A stretch of 14,832 nucleotides of DNA, from NCBI GenBank assembly GCA_001871755.1, contig MNXL01000308.1, positions 1 through 14,832 of the forward strand. The letters are read 5' to 3'. Every line of letters starts with the position of its first letter. Within the stretch, counting starts at the first letter, position 1. A model generated the notes under the pieces. It searched no databases and was not told where the DNA came from. It saw only the letters and a program-made list of their open reading frames with translations. The translations under genes and the position numbers were made by a program. Below, in pieces: positions 1 through 6,040 of the stretch. This stretch comes from Anaerolineae bacterium CG2_30_64_16 (lineage in GTDB: Bacteria > Chloroflexota > Anaerolineae > CG2-30-64-16).

Positions 1-255
1 GCCACCGGGGAAACCCACTCGGTGCGGGAATTCTGCCAGGTGGCGTTCGATCACGTCGGCCTGGACTGGGAGCAGTACGTGGTGGTGGATCGCAAGTTCT
101 ACCGACCGGCCGAAGTGGACATGTTGGTGGGCGATTCCGCCAAGGCCCGGCGCGTGCTGGGCTGGGAACCCTCAGTCACCTTCGATGGGCTGGTGCGGCT
201 GATGGTGGATGCCGACCTGGCGGCCTTGCAGCAGATGGGCAATCATACACCGTAG
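1..255 (+). CDS. gmd: GDP-mannose 4,6-dehydratase, C-terminal end (5' partial)
   Basis: Frame 1 is open from the first base to a TAG at 253-255 and gives the last 84 residues of the protein; the start lies upstream of the window. The fragment begins ATGETHSVREF and continues with RKFYRPAEVDMLVGD and KARRVLGWEP. These are the well-known C-terminal landmarks of GDP-mannose 4,6-dehydratase, an extended-SDR enzyme that converts GDP-mannose to GDP-4-keto-6-deoxymannose in the cytoplasm. That product is the precursor of GDP-fucose, GDP-rhamnose and related deoxyhexoses. The catalytic Tyr-Lys and the NAD(P) motif would be upstream and cannot be checked. The GTG at 22 is internal. The gene fits the glycan theme of the rest of the window. 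The identity is clear from motif order; the exact downstream sugar is unknown. Confidence 0.92.
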   Translation, partial: ATGETHSVREFCQVAFDHVGLDWEQYVVVDRKFYRPAEVDMLVGDSAKARRVLGWEPSVTFDGLVRLMVDADLAALQQMGNHTP

Positions 256-271
256 GTGGGGTGACGCGGTG

Positions 272-287
272 TGCATCGTGTGATGCA
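272..287 (+). other. Perfect 6-bp hairpin downstream of gmd
   Basis: TGCATC, loop GTGT, GATGCA: a perfect inverted repeat 17 bases after the gmd stop codon. No T-run follows, so it is not a convincing intrinsic terminator. It could be a weak transcript-end hairpin or an operator half-site pair for the next gene, or chance. It lies in the 64-bp gap before the AbiEi-like gene. Confidence 0.25.
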
Positions 288-319
288 TAGACTGGACGGC
301 AAGGATCGGGGAGAATGCG

Positions 320-1090
320 ATGAGCATGGCATACACGTACTCACCGGGTCAACGCCTGGCCTGGCTGGTTGAGCGATTGGCCAGGCTGGATAGGCCCTAT
401 CTGATCACCGGCCCCCAGGCGACCTACCAGTACCATCGCTGGTTGACTCCGCTCGAAGGCCTTGTGACCCTTCAGATCTACGCTGAGGAAGTCACGGTCT
501 GGCGGCAAGCGGCCGGTGACGGGTGCGCCGTGTTCGAGACGGCGCCGACCACGGCCCAGGTCGGTGCATTGCAGAACGCAATTGTCCTGGATCCAACTTT
601 GGTATCTGGACGTTACCGGCGACGCCAGATGCTTGATGGACTGGCTTTTGTGGCGCCCGAAGACCTGTGCCTCGACCTGGTGGAACGGGCGCGCGGCGAA
701 ACCAGCCCGGCCGAGGTCGCAGCAATCCTGATTGCCAGACGCGCGGCGCTGGATTGGCCGGTATTGTTGGCGCAGGCCGGACAGCGCGGCCTGGCCCGCC
801 GCCTGGGGGTGTTGATCGAGGCCACCAGCATGGAATTGGGCGCTGATCTTGCGCCGGCGTGGTTTGTCAGGCGGCTTCACCGGTTGGCCGAGGGGGAACT
901 ATCCGGCGACCAGGATTACCCGGTCGTGCGCCGCCGTGCGCCGATCGAGACGTATCCCACCCTGGCTAAACGATGGGGCGTGCGTCTGCGTTTGCCACAT
1001 CACGTCATCGGCAAGGTGGTCTTGGATCTTTCGGCGCATTCCGGGCCGGTTTTACAGTCAGCAGAGCCATGTGTTTCTGGAATCAAGTAG
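320..1090 (+). CDS. AbiEi-antitoxin-like protein (tentative)
   Basis: 256 aa, no signal peptide or membrane segment. I recognise it only tentatively. Residues 27-45 (YLITGPQATYQYHRWLTP) resemble the 'G-x-x-A-x-x-x-H-x-x-LT' stretch of type IV antitoxin AbiEi-family proteins. Residues 106-122 (LDGLAFVAPEDLCLDLV) resemble the family's 'dgl-v-x-pE-tl-Dll' segment, and 157-168 (GLARRLGVLIEA) its 'RRLGyLlE' helix. Family members are usually DNA-binding regulators paired with an AbiEii nucleotidyltransferase; no such partner is visible here. The ATG at 320 has a GGGGAGA Shine-Dalgarno at 308-314; the ATG at 326 is a possible alternative. The C-terminal region from about residue 190 is Arg-rich and not recognised. 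The last 22 bases overlap a second ORF in another frame, so a frameshift at the 3' end is possible. Confidence 0.5.
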   Translation: MSMAYTYSPGQRLAWLVERLARLDRPYLITGPQATYQYHRWLTPLEGLVTLQIYAEEVTVWRQAAGDGCAVFETAPTTAQVGALQNAIVLDPTLVSGRYRRRQMLDGLAFVAPEDLCLDLVERARGETSPAEVAAILIARRAALDWPVLLAQAGQRGLARRLGVLIEATSMELGADLAPAWFVRRLHRLAEGELSGDQDYPVVRRRAPIETYPTLAKRWGVRLRLPHHVIGKVVLDLSAHSGPVLQSAEPCVSGIK

Positions 1091-1272
1091 AAGAAGCCGG
1101 ACTCGAGACGCTATTAAAAGACCGACTGGCCGAACTGGAAGAGATTCTGCAGAGCGAAGAAGTGAACGCGATCTGGTGGGATCGTTTGGGGCTGATGCTG
1201 GATGATGGCGAGCGGCGCATGACTCTCAAGGTTGTTCGCTGGCTGCAAAGATCAGCCAAAACTGAATCTTGA
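1069..1272 (+). CDS. Small hypothetical protein or frameshifted tail of the preceding gene
   Basis: 67 aa from the ATG at 1069, overlapping the AbiEi-like gene by 22 bases; the frame itself is open from 973. The sequence is a plausible soluble, mostly helical protein: an acidic amphipathic stretch (VEEAGLETLLKDRLAELEEI, residues 7-26), then IWWDRLGLML and a basic end (KVVRWLQRSAK). That composition is unlike a random shadow frame. There is no clear Shine-Dalgarno. Two readings are possible: a small translationally coupled partner, or the true C-terminus of the upstream protein displaced by a -1 shift somewhere in 973-1090. I know no family for it. Confidence 0.4.
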   Translation: MCFWNQVEEAGLETLLKDRLAELEEILQSEEVNAIWWDRLGLMLDDGERRMTLKVVRWLQRSAKTES

Positions 1273-1322
1273 CGCAACTGTACGAAGAGTACGCATCACG
1301 TACCACATAACACGGAGACATC

Positions 1323-2756
1323 ATGTCCGACATCATCTTTGGCACCGACGGCTGGCGCGGACGCATCGCCGAGGACTACACATTCGACAGCGTGCGGCGC
1401 TGTACCCAGGGTTTTGCCGACTATTTGAAAGCGACCTACGACGGCGAACTGGCGCGCGGGGTCGTCATCGGCGGCGACAAGCGCTTTCTCTCCGAGCAGT
1501 TCGCGGCCGCGGCCGCCGAGGTGCTGGCGGGGAACGGCATCCCGGTTCACTTTTGCGGGGGCGGCGTGCCCACACCGGTGATCTCGTTCGGCGCGACCGA
1601 ACGGCACGCCATCGGCGCCATCAACATCACGGCCAGCCACAACCCACCCGGTGACAACGGCTTCAAGGTGCGCGACCCCAACGGCGGCGCCATCGACCCG
1701 GATGGCCTGAAGGCGATCGAGGCGCGCATCCCGGACGACGTGGCCGCGGTCAAGCGCGTCGCGTTCGACGCCGCGGTCAAAAGCGGCCTGATTCAGCACT
1801 ACGACCCGCTCCCAGCTTACGACGCCCGCATCCGATCGCTGGTAGACGTCGAAGCGATCAAGGCGGCCGGTTTCACCGTGTTGGTAGACAACATGTGGGG
1901 CAACGGCGCGGGCTACATTTCACGTTTCATCAGCGGCGACGCGACCAGGGTGATCGAGTATCACGCCGAGCGCAATCCGCTCTTCCCGGAGATGAAGCGG
2001 CCCGAGCCGATCCCGCCCAACGTGGACGCCGGGCTGGCCAGGGGTCGGGAGGTCGGCGCGGACGCCGTGTGCATTATGGACGGCGACGCCGACCGCTGCG
2101 GCTTCGGCGACGAGCACGGGGAGTTCATCGACCAACTGCGCGTGTACGGGTTGCTGGCCATGTACCTGCTGGCGGTGCGCGGCGAACGCGGCCCAATCAT
2201 CAAGACTTTGAGCACGACCTCGATGTTGGACAAGCTGGGCGCGCGTTACGGTGTGCCAGTGATTCACACCGGTGTGGGGTTCAAGTATGTCGCGCCGGCC
2301 ATGATGGAGCACGACGGGTTGATCGGCGGGGAGGAGAGCGGTGGCTATGCGTTTCGGGGTCACGTGCCCGAACGGGACGGCATCCTGGCCAACCTGTACT
2401 TGCTGGACCTGATGCGCCGGACCGGCAAGAAACCGACCGAATTGCTGGTCATGCTCTTCGACCTGGTGGGCGGCCCGCACTACTACGATCGCATCGACAC
2501 GCGGCTCAAGGACAATGCCATGAAGCAAGCGGCCCAGACCAGGCTCGACACGATCCGGCCAGCAACCATCGCCGGGCTGCAAGTCACAGACAAAGTTACG
2601 ACCGATGGTTATAAGTTCGTCATGGAGGACGGTGGCTGGCTGCTGATCCGCTTTTCCGGCACCGAGCCGCTGATCCGCGTCTACTGCGAGACGATGCACG
2701 CAGACAAGGTGCAGGCGATCTTGCAGGATGGGTTGAAGGTGGCGGGGATTGCGTGA
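1323..2756 (+). CDS. Phosphoglucomutase/phosphomannomutase family protein
   Basis: 477 aa, the normal length for the alpha-D-phosphohexomutase superfamily, which moves phosphate between C6 and C1 of hexose phosphates through a phosphoserine enzyme. All four signature loops are present: the phosphoserine loop TASHNPPG with Ser105; the Mg-binding loop DGDADR with Asp253, Asp255 and Asp257; the sugar-binding loop GEESGG at 336-341; and the phosphate-binding loop RFSGTEPLIR at 443-452. The N-terminal FGTDGWRG (6-13) is also typical. The start has GGAGA at 1314-1318, four bases from the ATG. Substrate (glucose, mannose or glucosamine phosphate) cannot be fixed from motifs, so no symbol is given. 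Next to gmd and several glycosyltransferases, a role in supplying hexose 1-phosphate for nucleotide sugars is likely. The coding end runs straight into a GGGATTG array. Confidence 0.95.
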   Translation: MSDIIFGTDGWRGRIAEDYTFDSVRRCTQGFADYLKATYDGELARGVVIGGDKRFLSEQFAAAAAEVLAGNGIPVHFCGGGVPTPVISFGATERHAIGAINITASHNPPGDNGFKVRDPNGGAIDPDGLKAIEARIPDDVAAVKRVAFDAAVKSGLIQHYDPLPAYDARIRSLVDVEAIKAAGFTVLVDNMWGNGAGYISRFISGDATRVIEYHAERNPLFPEMKRPEPIPPNVDAGLARGREVGADAVCIMDGDADRCGFGDEHGEFIDQLRVYGLLAMYLLAVRGERGPIIKTLSTTSMLDKLGARYGVPVIHTGVGFKYVAPAMMEHDGLIGGEESGGYAFRGHVPERDGILANLYLLDLMRRTGKKPTELLVMLFDLVGGPHYYDRIDTRLKDNAMKQAAQTRLDTIRPATIAGLQVTDKVTTDGYKFVMEDGGWLLIRFSGTEPLIRVYCETMHADKVQAILQDGLKVAGIA

Positions 2757-2759
2757 CGA

Positions 2760-2790
2760 GGGATTGGGGATTGGGGATTAGGGATTAGGA
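2760..2790 (+). repeat. GGGATTG/GGGATTA heptamer array
   Basis: Four uninterrupted heptamers (2760-2766, 2767-2773, 2774-2780, 2781-2787) as GGGATTG twice then GGGATTA twice, plus a partial GGA. It starts three bases after the mutase stop codon and fills most of the 56-bp gap to the TatD gene. It resembles the short tandemly repeated repetitive (STRR) heptamers described in cyanobacteria; similar arrays are, to my recollection, common in Chloroflexota. Confidence 0.85.
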
Positions 2791-2812
2791 CAGGAAGCAT
2801 TTCATCAACGCC

Positions 2813-3655
2813 ATGTACTGCGACACCCATTGCCACCTCGATCTCCCGCACTTCGATCCCGATCGGGATCAGGTGATCGCGCGGGCCGAGGCCGCGGGTG
2901 TGCGGTTGATCGTCAACCCCAGTATCCACCTTGATTCAGCTCGGGAGGTGCTGGCGCTGGCGGATCGCTACCCCGGCGTCTACGCGGCGGTCGGGGTGCA
3001 CCCCAACGATTGTGCTGATCTCGACGCGGGGACGTTAGCCGAACTGCGGAAACTGGCGGTACACTCGAAAGTTGTCGCGATCGGCGAGATCGGGCTGGAC
3101 TACTACTGGGAGCAGGTACCCCACGCTCAGCAGCGGGTGGCTTTGCGCGCCCAATTGGCCCTGGCCGCCGAGCTCGATCTGCCGGTGATCCTGCACAGCC
3201 GGCAGTCCAACGCCGATCTCCTGTGGGAATTGGCGCAATGGGGGCCTGAAGCACGGAAAAAACGCGGTGAAGGCGCGATCCTGGGCGTGTGGCATGCCTT
3301 TTCGGGTGACCCTTCAACAAGCCCTTCGACAAACTCAGGACCCGGCTCAGGGCAGGCTCTGGCCGAGGCCGAGGCCGCGTATGAGCTGGGGTTCGTGATC
3401 GGTCTGGGCGGGCCGGTGACCTTTCGGAACGCGCGGCGGTTGCGCGCCCTGGCGCCACAGTTGCGGGTTGATCGGCTGCTATTGGAGACGGATGCGCCGT
3501 ATCTGGCGCCACACCCCTACCGCGGCCAGCGCAACGAGCCGGCCTATGTGCCGCTCGTGGCTGAGACGCTGGCTACTCTCTGCGGCAGCACGGTGCAGGC
3601 TGTGGCCGAGCAAACCACAGAGACGGCGCGACGCTGTTTTGGAACGATGGCGTAG
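2813..3655 (+). CDS. tatD: TatD family metal-dependent hydrolase with in-frame repeat insertion
   Basis: 280 aa; family members are usually about 255-265 aa. TatD proteins are TIM-barrel, metal-dependent DNases or phosphoesterases of the cytoplasm. Expected metal ligands are all visible: His6 and His8 in DTHCHLD, Glu92 in GEIGLDYYW, His128 in VILHSR, His161 in VWHAFSG and Asp227 in LLETDAPYLAP. Other landmarks are VGVHPND (60-66) and GGPVTFRNARRL (199-210). The excess length comes from residues 167-183 (3311-3361), a REP-like DNA element translated in frame between HAFSGD and AEAEAAYELGF, a loop just after a metal-binding strand. The ATG gives the standard M-x-x-DTHCHLD start but has no Shine-Dalgarno at normal spacing (AGGAAG is about 17 bases away). 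The TAG stop is itself part of a heptamer array. Probably unrelated to the glycan genes. Confidence 0.93.
   Translation: MYCDTHCHLDLPHFDPDRDQVIARAEAAGVRLIVNPSIHLDSAREVLALADRYPGVYAAVGVHPNDCADLDAGTLAELRKLAVHSKVVAIGEIGLDYYWEQVPHAQQRVALRAQLALAAELDLPVILHSRQSNADLLWELAQWGPEARKKRGEGAILGVWHAFSGDPSTSPSTNSGPGSGQALAEAEAAYELGFVIGLGGPVTFRNARRLRALAPQLRVDRLLLETDAPYLAPHPYRGQRNEPAYVPLVAETLATLCGSTVQAVAEQTTETARRCFGTMA
3311..3361 (+). repeat. REP-like palindromic element inside tatD
   Basis: 51 bases encoding 17 extra residues (PSTSPSTNSGPGSGQAL). It contains CCCTTCGACAAACTCAGGAC and GGCTCAGGGCAGGCT, with AGCC...GGCT and GCCCT...AGGGC complementary ends and a CTCAGG direct repeat. I recall near-identical elements (CCTTCGACAAGCTCAGG...) scattered through Chloroflexota genomes; read on the opposite strand they give the telltale LSLSKG peptide, which is present here. 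The 51-base length is a multiple of three, so the host frame survives. Confidence 0.8.
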
Positions 3656-3729
3656 AACGCGAAACGTAAAACGTGAGACGCAAAACGTAAACCTTGGGAC
3701 TGCTGGCGTAAGACGCGAAACGTAGAACA
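3653..3729 (+). repeat. NNAAACG heptamer array spanning the tatD stop
   Basis: Eleven 7-base steps: TAGAACG, CGAAACG, TAAAACG, TGAGACG, CAAAACG, TAAACCT, a 14-base interruption (3695-3708), TAAGACG, CGAAACG, TAGAACA. The interruption is exactly two units, so the 7-base register holds. The first unit supplies the TAG stop of tatD. It is one of several unrelated-looking short arrays in this part of the window. Confidence 0.75.
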
Positions 3730-3735
3730 CACCCC

Positions 3736-3767
3736 TTGACTTTGCGTTTTTACATTTTAAGTTTTAT
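3736..3767 (+). promoter_or_regulatory. Possible sigma70-type promoter before polyprenyl synthase
   Basis: TTGACT at 3736-3741 is a near-consensus -35 box, followed by an unusually AT-rich stretch (TTTTTACATTTTAAGTTTTAT) just before the gene. No -10 hexamer sits at ideal spacing: TTTAAG at 3757 is 15 bases away and TTTTAT at 3762 is 20. The AT-rich run may simply be degenerate array DNA. Confidence 0.2.
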
Positions 3768-3781
3768 GCATAAGGTAACCG

Positions 3782-4756
3782 ATGACTACTGAACTGGCTA
3801 TTCTCAGACTGGTGCGAGACGACCTGGCGCGGGTCGAACAGAAGATGCAGGCGATGGGTGAGGGAGCCTACAGGCCGCTGGCTGAGGCCTTTTTGCACCT
3901 GATCGGCAGCGGCGGCAAGCGCTTACGGCCGGCTTTGGCTTTGGCCGCATACGCTTTATTTGCCAATCAAGCTTCGGAGAAAGTGGTCTCGCTGGCGGCG
4001 GCCGTAGAGACGCTGCACAACGCCACACTGGTGCACGATGACCTGATCGATGGTTCTCTGCTGCGCCGCGGCAGCGTGACCCTCAACGCGACGTGGGGCA
4101 AGGGCGCCACGGTGTTGGCCGGTGACTACCTGTTCGCCCGGGCGGCCGGTTTTGCGGCCGAGACCGAGAACATCCGGGTCGTCCAGCTTTTCGCCGACAC
4201 CTTACGCACAATCTGTGAAGGTGAGTTGCGCCAACTCTTCTCCACCCACCAATGGCGTCAGGAAAAGGAAGCCTACTATCCACGCATCTTTGCCAAAACC
4301 GCGTCCCTGTTCGCGTCCGCGACGCGTTCGGGGGCCATCCTGGGCCACGCGTCGGTCGAGCAGGAACAGGCGCTCAACAACTACGGCTATCACCTGGGCA
4401 TGGCTTTTCAGATCGTAGACGACATCCTGGACTATGCCGGGGACGAAGCAGTGCTAGGCAAGCCGGTCGGCGGCGACCTGCGTCAGGGGATTGTCACCTT
4501 GCCATTCTTCTATTTCCTGCAGTCGCATCCGGCGCCGGAGGGGGTGCTCGCCAGGTTAGAGGCCGGTGATCGCGCAGGGAATGGCATGGCGGATGTGGTC
4601 GCGCAGGTCCGCGCCTCAGCGGCCATCTCCCAGGCCATGGACGAAGCGCGAGACTTCGCGGCGCGGGCAAAGGCCAACCTGGCATCCTTCCCCGCAAACG
4701 CTCACCGGACCGCGCTACACGATCTGGCCGACTTTGTCGTCGCGCGGGACATTTGA
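3782..4756 (+). CDS. Trans-type polyprenyl diphosphate synthase
   Basis: 324 aa, normal for long-chain all-trans prenyl diphosphate synthases. The enzyme adds isopentenyl units to an allylic diphosphate, giving C40-C50 chains for quinone side chains or related lipids. Family landmarks are in order: GGKRLRPAL (44-52), the first Asp-rich motif LVHDDLID with Asp86, Asp87 and Asp90, GDYLFARA (114-121), the second Asp-rich motif FQIVDDILDY with Asp213, Asp214 and Asp217, and GKPVGGDLRQG (226-236). The start has AAGG at 3772-3775, six bases upstream. Chain length is not predictable by eye, so no symbol is given. Bulk quinone synthesis is the default role; a link to carrier lipid for the surrounding glycosyltransferases is possible, but bacterial glycan carriers normally come from cis-type synthases. 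The TGA stop begins a GACAAGGT array. Confidence 0.93.
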   Translation: MTTELAILRLVRDDLARVEQKMQAMGEGAYRPLAEAFLHLIGSGGKRLRPALALAAYALFANQASEKVVSLAAAVETLHNATLVHDDLIDGSLLRRGSVTLNATWGKGATVLAGDYLFARAAGFAAETENIRVVQLFADTLRTICEGELRQLFSTHQWRQEKEAYYPRIFAKTASLFASATRSGAILGHASVEQEQALNNYGYHLGMAFQIVDDILDYAGDEAVLGKPVGGDLRQGIVTLPFFYFLQSHPAPEGVLARLEAGDRAGNGMADVVAQVRASAAISQAMDEARDFAARAKANLASFPANAHRTALHDLADFVVARDI

Positions 4757-4794
4757 CAAGATGACACGGTGACAGGGTGACAAGGTGACAAGGT
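4754..4794 (+). repeat. GACAAGGT octamer array (left of GT2)
   Basis: From the synthase TGA stop onward: GACAAGAT, GACACGGT, GACAGGGT, GACAAGGT, GACAAGGT. The same octamer returns as its reverse complement at 6041-6088, on the other side of the GT2 gene. The stop codon of the synthase is the first three bases of the array. Confidence 0.85.
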
Positions 4795-4800
4795 GATTCG

Positions 4801-4926
4801 CCATCTGCCATCTGCCATCTGCCATTCGCCATCTGCCATCTGCCATCTGCCATTCGCCATCTGCCATCTGCCATTCGCCATCTGCCATCTGCCATCTGCC
4901 ATCTGCCATCTGCCATTTGCCATTTG
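4801..4926 (+). repeat. CCATCTG heptamer array, 18 units
   Basis: Eighteen uninterrupted heptamers. Units 4, 8 and 11 are CCATTCG, units 17 and 18 are CCATTTG, and the rest are CCATCTG. The variants create a higher-order pattern (four-unit, four-unit, then three-unit blocks), suggesting growth by duplication of multi-unit blocks. Opposite-strand reading gives MADGRWQ-type peptides with no biological meaning. It occupies the gap directly upstream of the GT2 gene and leaves no ordinary ribosome-binding site there. Confidence 0.9.
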
Positions 4927-4942
4927 CCAATCTACCAACCTA
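4927..4942 (+). repeat. CCAATCTA octamers at the GT2 start
   Basis: CCAATCTA and CCAACCTA follow the heptamer array without a break; the array switches from 7-base to 8-base units here. They end seven bases before the GT2 ATG. The same octamer recurs inside the GT2 gene (5113-5168) and, inverted, at its stop codon (6017-6032). Confidence 0.8.
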
Positions 4943-4949
4943 CCCGCCC

Positions 4950-6011
4950 ATGTCTCTCGAACCAACCTGTGACCTGTCCATCATCATCGTCAGTTGGAAC
5001 GTGCGCGACCTGCTGCGCGCGTGCCTGGTTTCCACGCGAAACAGCCCGAGTCCGAGTATTGTTTTGGTCGGCGAACAGCGGAATATGGCAGCGGAGGGGC
5101 GCCTCCCCTCTACCAATCTACCAATCTACCAATCTACCAATTTACCGCCCCACCAATCTACCATTACCGCCGAAGTCATCGTCGTAGACAACGCCTCGTC
5201 CGACGGCAGCGCCGCGATGGTGGTGGCCGAGTTTCCCTGGGTCAGGTTGGTGGCCAACCCGGACAACCGCGGCTTCACGGCCGGCAACAACCAGGGGTTG
5301 GCGCTCAGCCAGGGGCGCTACGTGCTCTTCCTGAACCCGGACACCGAGGTGATTGGGGACGCGTTGATCACAATGCTGGCGTACATGAAGGCGCATCCGG
5401 CCGTCGGTGCGGTGGGACCGCTGCTGCGCTACGCCGATGGCAGCCTGCAGTCCTCCCGGCGGCGGTTTCCCACATTCGGCACGGCGCTGTTCGAGAGCAC
5501 GCCGCTGGCCTGGCACTGGCCCGATAACCCCTGGGCGCGGCGCTACCGCATCGCCGACCGACCCGACGATGAGATCCAGGAGGTGGACTGGGTTGTCGGC
5601 GCGGCCTTGCTGGTGCGGCGGCAGACTCTCGACCAGGTCGGCGACTTCGACGAGGGCTACTTCATGTACTCGGAGGAGCTTGATCTGTGCCGGCGGATCA
5701 AGGCGGCTGGCTGGCAGATCGTCTATCTCCCGACGGCGCAGATCATCCACCACGAGGGCAAGTCCAGCGAACAGGTCGTTGCGGCCCGCCACATCCGCTT
5801 CCAGACCAGCAAGGTGCGCTACTTCCGCAAGTTCCACGGCCCACTGGTTGCCGGGGCGCTGCGGTTTTCTATCCTGGCGACTTTTGCGGTAGAATGGGCT
5901 CTTGAAGCGCTCAAGTGGCTACTGGGATTACAGCGACCGCTGCGGCGGGCGCGGCTGGCCGCCTATGGCCAGTTGCTGAGGAGCGGATTGCGTTCGGGAG
6001 TAGACAAGTAG
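4950..6011 (+). CDS. GT2 family glycosyltransferase with repeat-encoded insertion
   Basis: 353 aa from the ATG at 4950. The upstream in-frame ATG at 4917 lies in the repeat array and would add only array-encoded residues. The protein is a GT-A-fold inverting transferase of the rhamnosyl/WbbL-like type: DLSIIIVSWN (8-17), VIVVDNASSDGS (76-87), NPDNRGFTAGNNQGL (103-117), the LFLNPDTEV metal/nucleotide motif (127-134) with Asp131, WVVGAALLVRR (214-224), and the catalytic-loop segment GYFMYSEELDLCRR (236-249). A helix near 300-325 may anchor it to the membrane. Residues about 27-73 are extra: the family normally has only some 10-15 residues between LRACL and EVIVVDNAS. Residues 54-70 are direct translation of CCAATCTA octamers (STNLPIYQ, STNLPPHQ). 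All core motifs remain in frame. The start has no Shine-Dalgarno; the stop is array-derived. Confidence 0.9.
   Translation: MSLEPTCDLSIIIVSWNVRDLLRACLVSTRNSPSPSIVLVGEQRNMAAEGRLPSTNLPIYQSTNLPPHQSTITAEVIVVDNASSDGSAAMVVAEFPWVRLVANPDNRGFTAGNNQGLALSQGRYVLFLNPDTEVIGDALITMLAYMKAHPAVGAVGPLLRYADGSLQSSRRRFPTFGTALFESTPLAWHWPDNPWARRYRIADRPDDEIQEVDWVVGAALLVRRQTLDQVGDFDEGYFMYSEELDLCRRIKAAGWQIVYLPTAQIIHHEGKSSEQVVAARHIRFQTSKVRYFRKFHGPLVAGALRFSILATFAVEWALEALKWLLGLQRPLRRARLAAYGQLLRSGLRSGVDK
5093..5106 (+). other. GC hairpin at the left edge of the GT2 insertion
   Basis: GGAGG, loop GGCG, CCTCC: a perfect 5-bp stem just before the in-gene octamer run. It may mark the end of the inserted segment or be part of a separate small repeat. 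Read in the gene it encodes part of AAEGRLP. Confidence 0.35.
5113..5168 (+). repeat. CCAATCTA octamer array inside the GT2 coding sequence
   Basis: Seven 8-base steps: CCAATCTA three times, CCAATTTA, CCGCCCCA, CCAATCTA, CCATTACC; a degenerate unit (CCCCTCTA, 5105-5112) precedes. Three octamers equal eight codons, so the protein shows an 8-residue period (STNLPIYQ). The octamer is the same as at 4927 and, inverted, at 6017. Confidence 0.9.
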
Positions 6012-6040
6012 ATTAGTAGATTGGTAGATTGGTAGATGGC
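6001..6040 (+). repeat. TAGATTGG octamer array at the GT2 stop codon
   Basis: TAGACAAG, TAGATTAG, TAGATTGG, TAGATTGG, TAGATGGC. TAGATTGG is the exact reverse complement of CCAATCTA found at the start of and within the GT2 gene. The TAG stop (6009-6011) is the beginning of the second unit, and the final VDK residues are array-encoded. Confidence 0.85.

Noticed and set aside
272..287. Intrinsic terminator after gmd
   Set aside because: The 6-bp stem is AT/GC mixed and not followed by a T-run, so it is kept only as a low-confidence hairpin.
1920..2699. 259-codon minus-strand ORF opposite the phosphohexomutase
   Set aside because: It is fully antisense to a gene with all four catalytic motifs and its own sequence shows no family trait.
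2760..2790. Telomere-like or G-quadruplex signal in the GGGATTG array
   Set aside because: Four G-tracts could in principle form a quadruplex, but the unit matches a common bacterial short-repeat class and nothing else suggests a chromosome end.
3479..3730. Minus-strand ORFs with RFTFCVSRFTF-type sequence
   Set aside because: They arise from the NNAAACG heptamer array read backwards; no coding support.
4801..4926. Possible CRISPR array
   Set aside because: Units are 7 bases and contiguous with no spacers; it is a simple tandem repeat, and no cas gene is present.
4917..4949. Upstream ATG as GT2 start
   Set aside because: The added residues are array translation; the family core starts right after the ATG at 4950.
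4702..4965. Minus-strand ORFs of the MADGRWQ type across the heptamer array
   Set aside because: They are direct translation of a 7-base repeat (three units give seven codons), with no start signal or domain; not a gene.
5142..5837. 231-codon minus-strand ORF opposite GT2
   Set aside because: Shadow of the GT2 frame; the plus-strand motifs (DNASSDGS, EELDLCRR) decide the coding strand.
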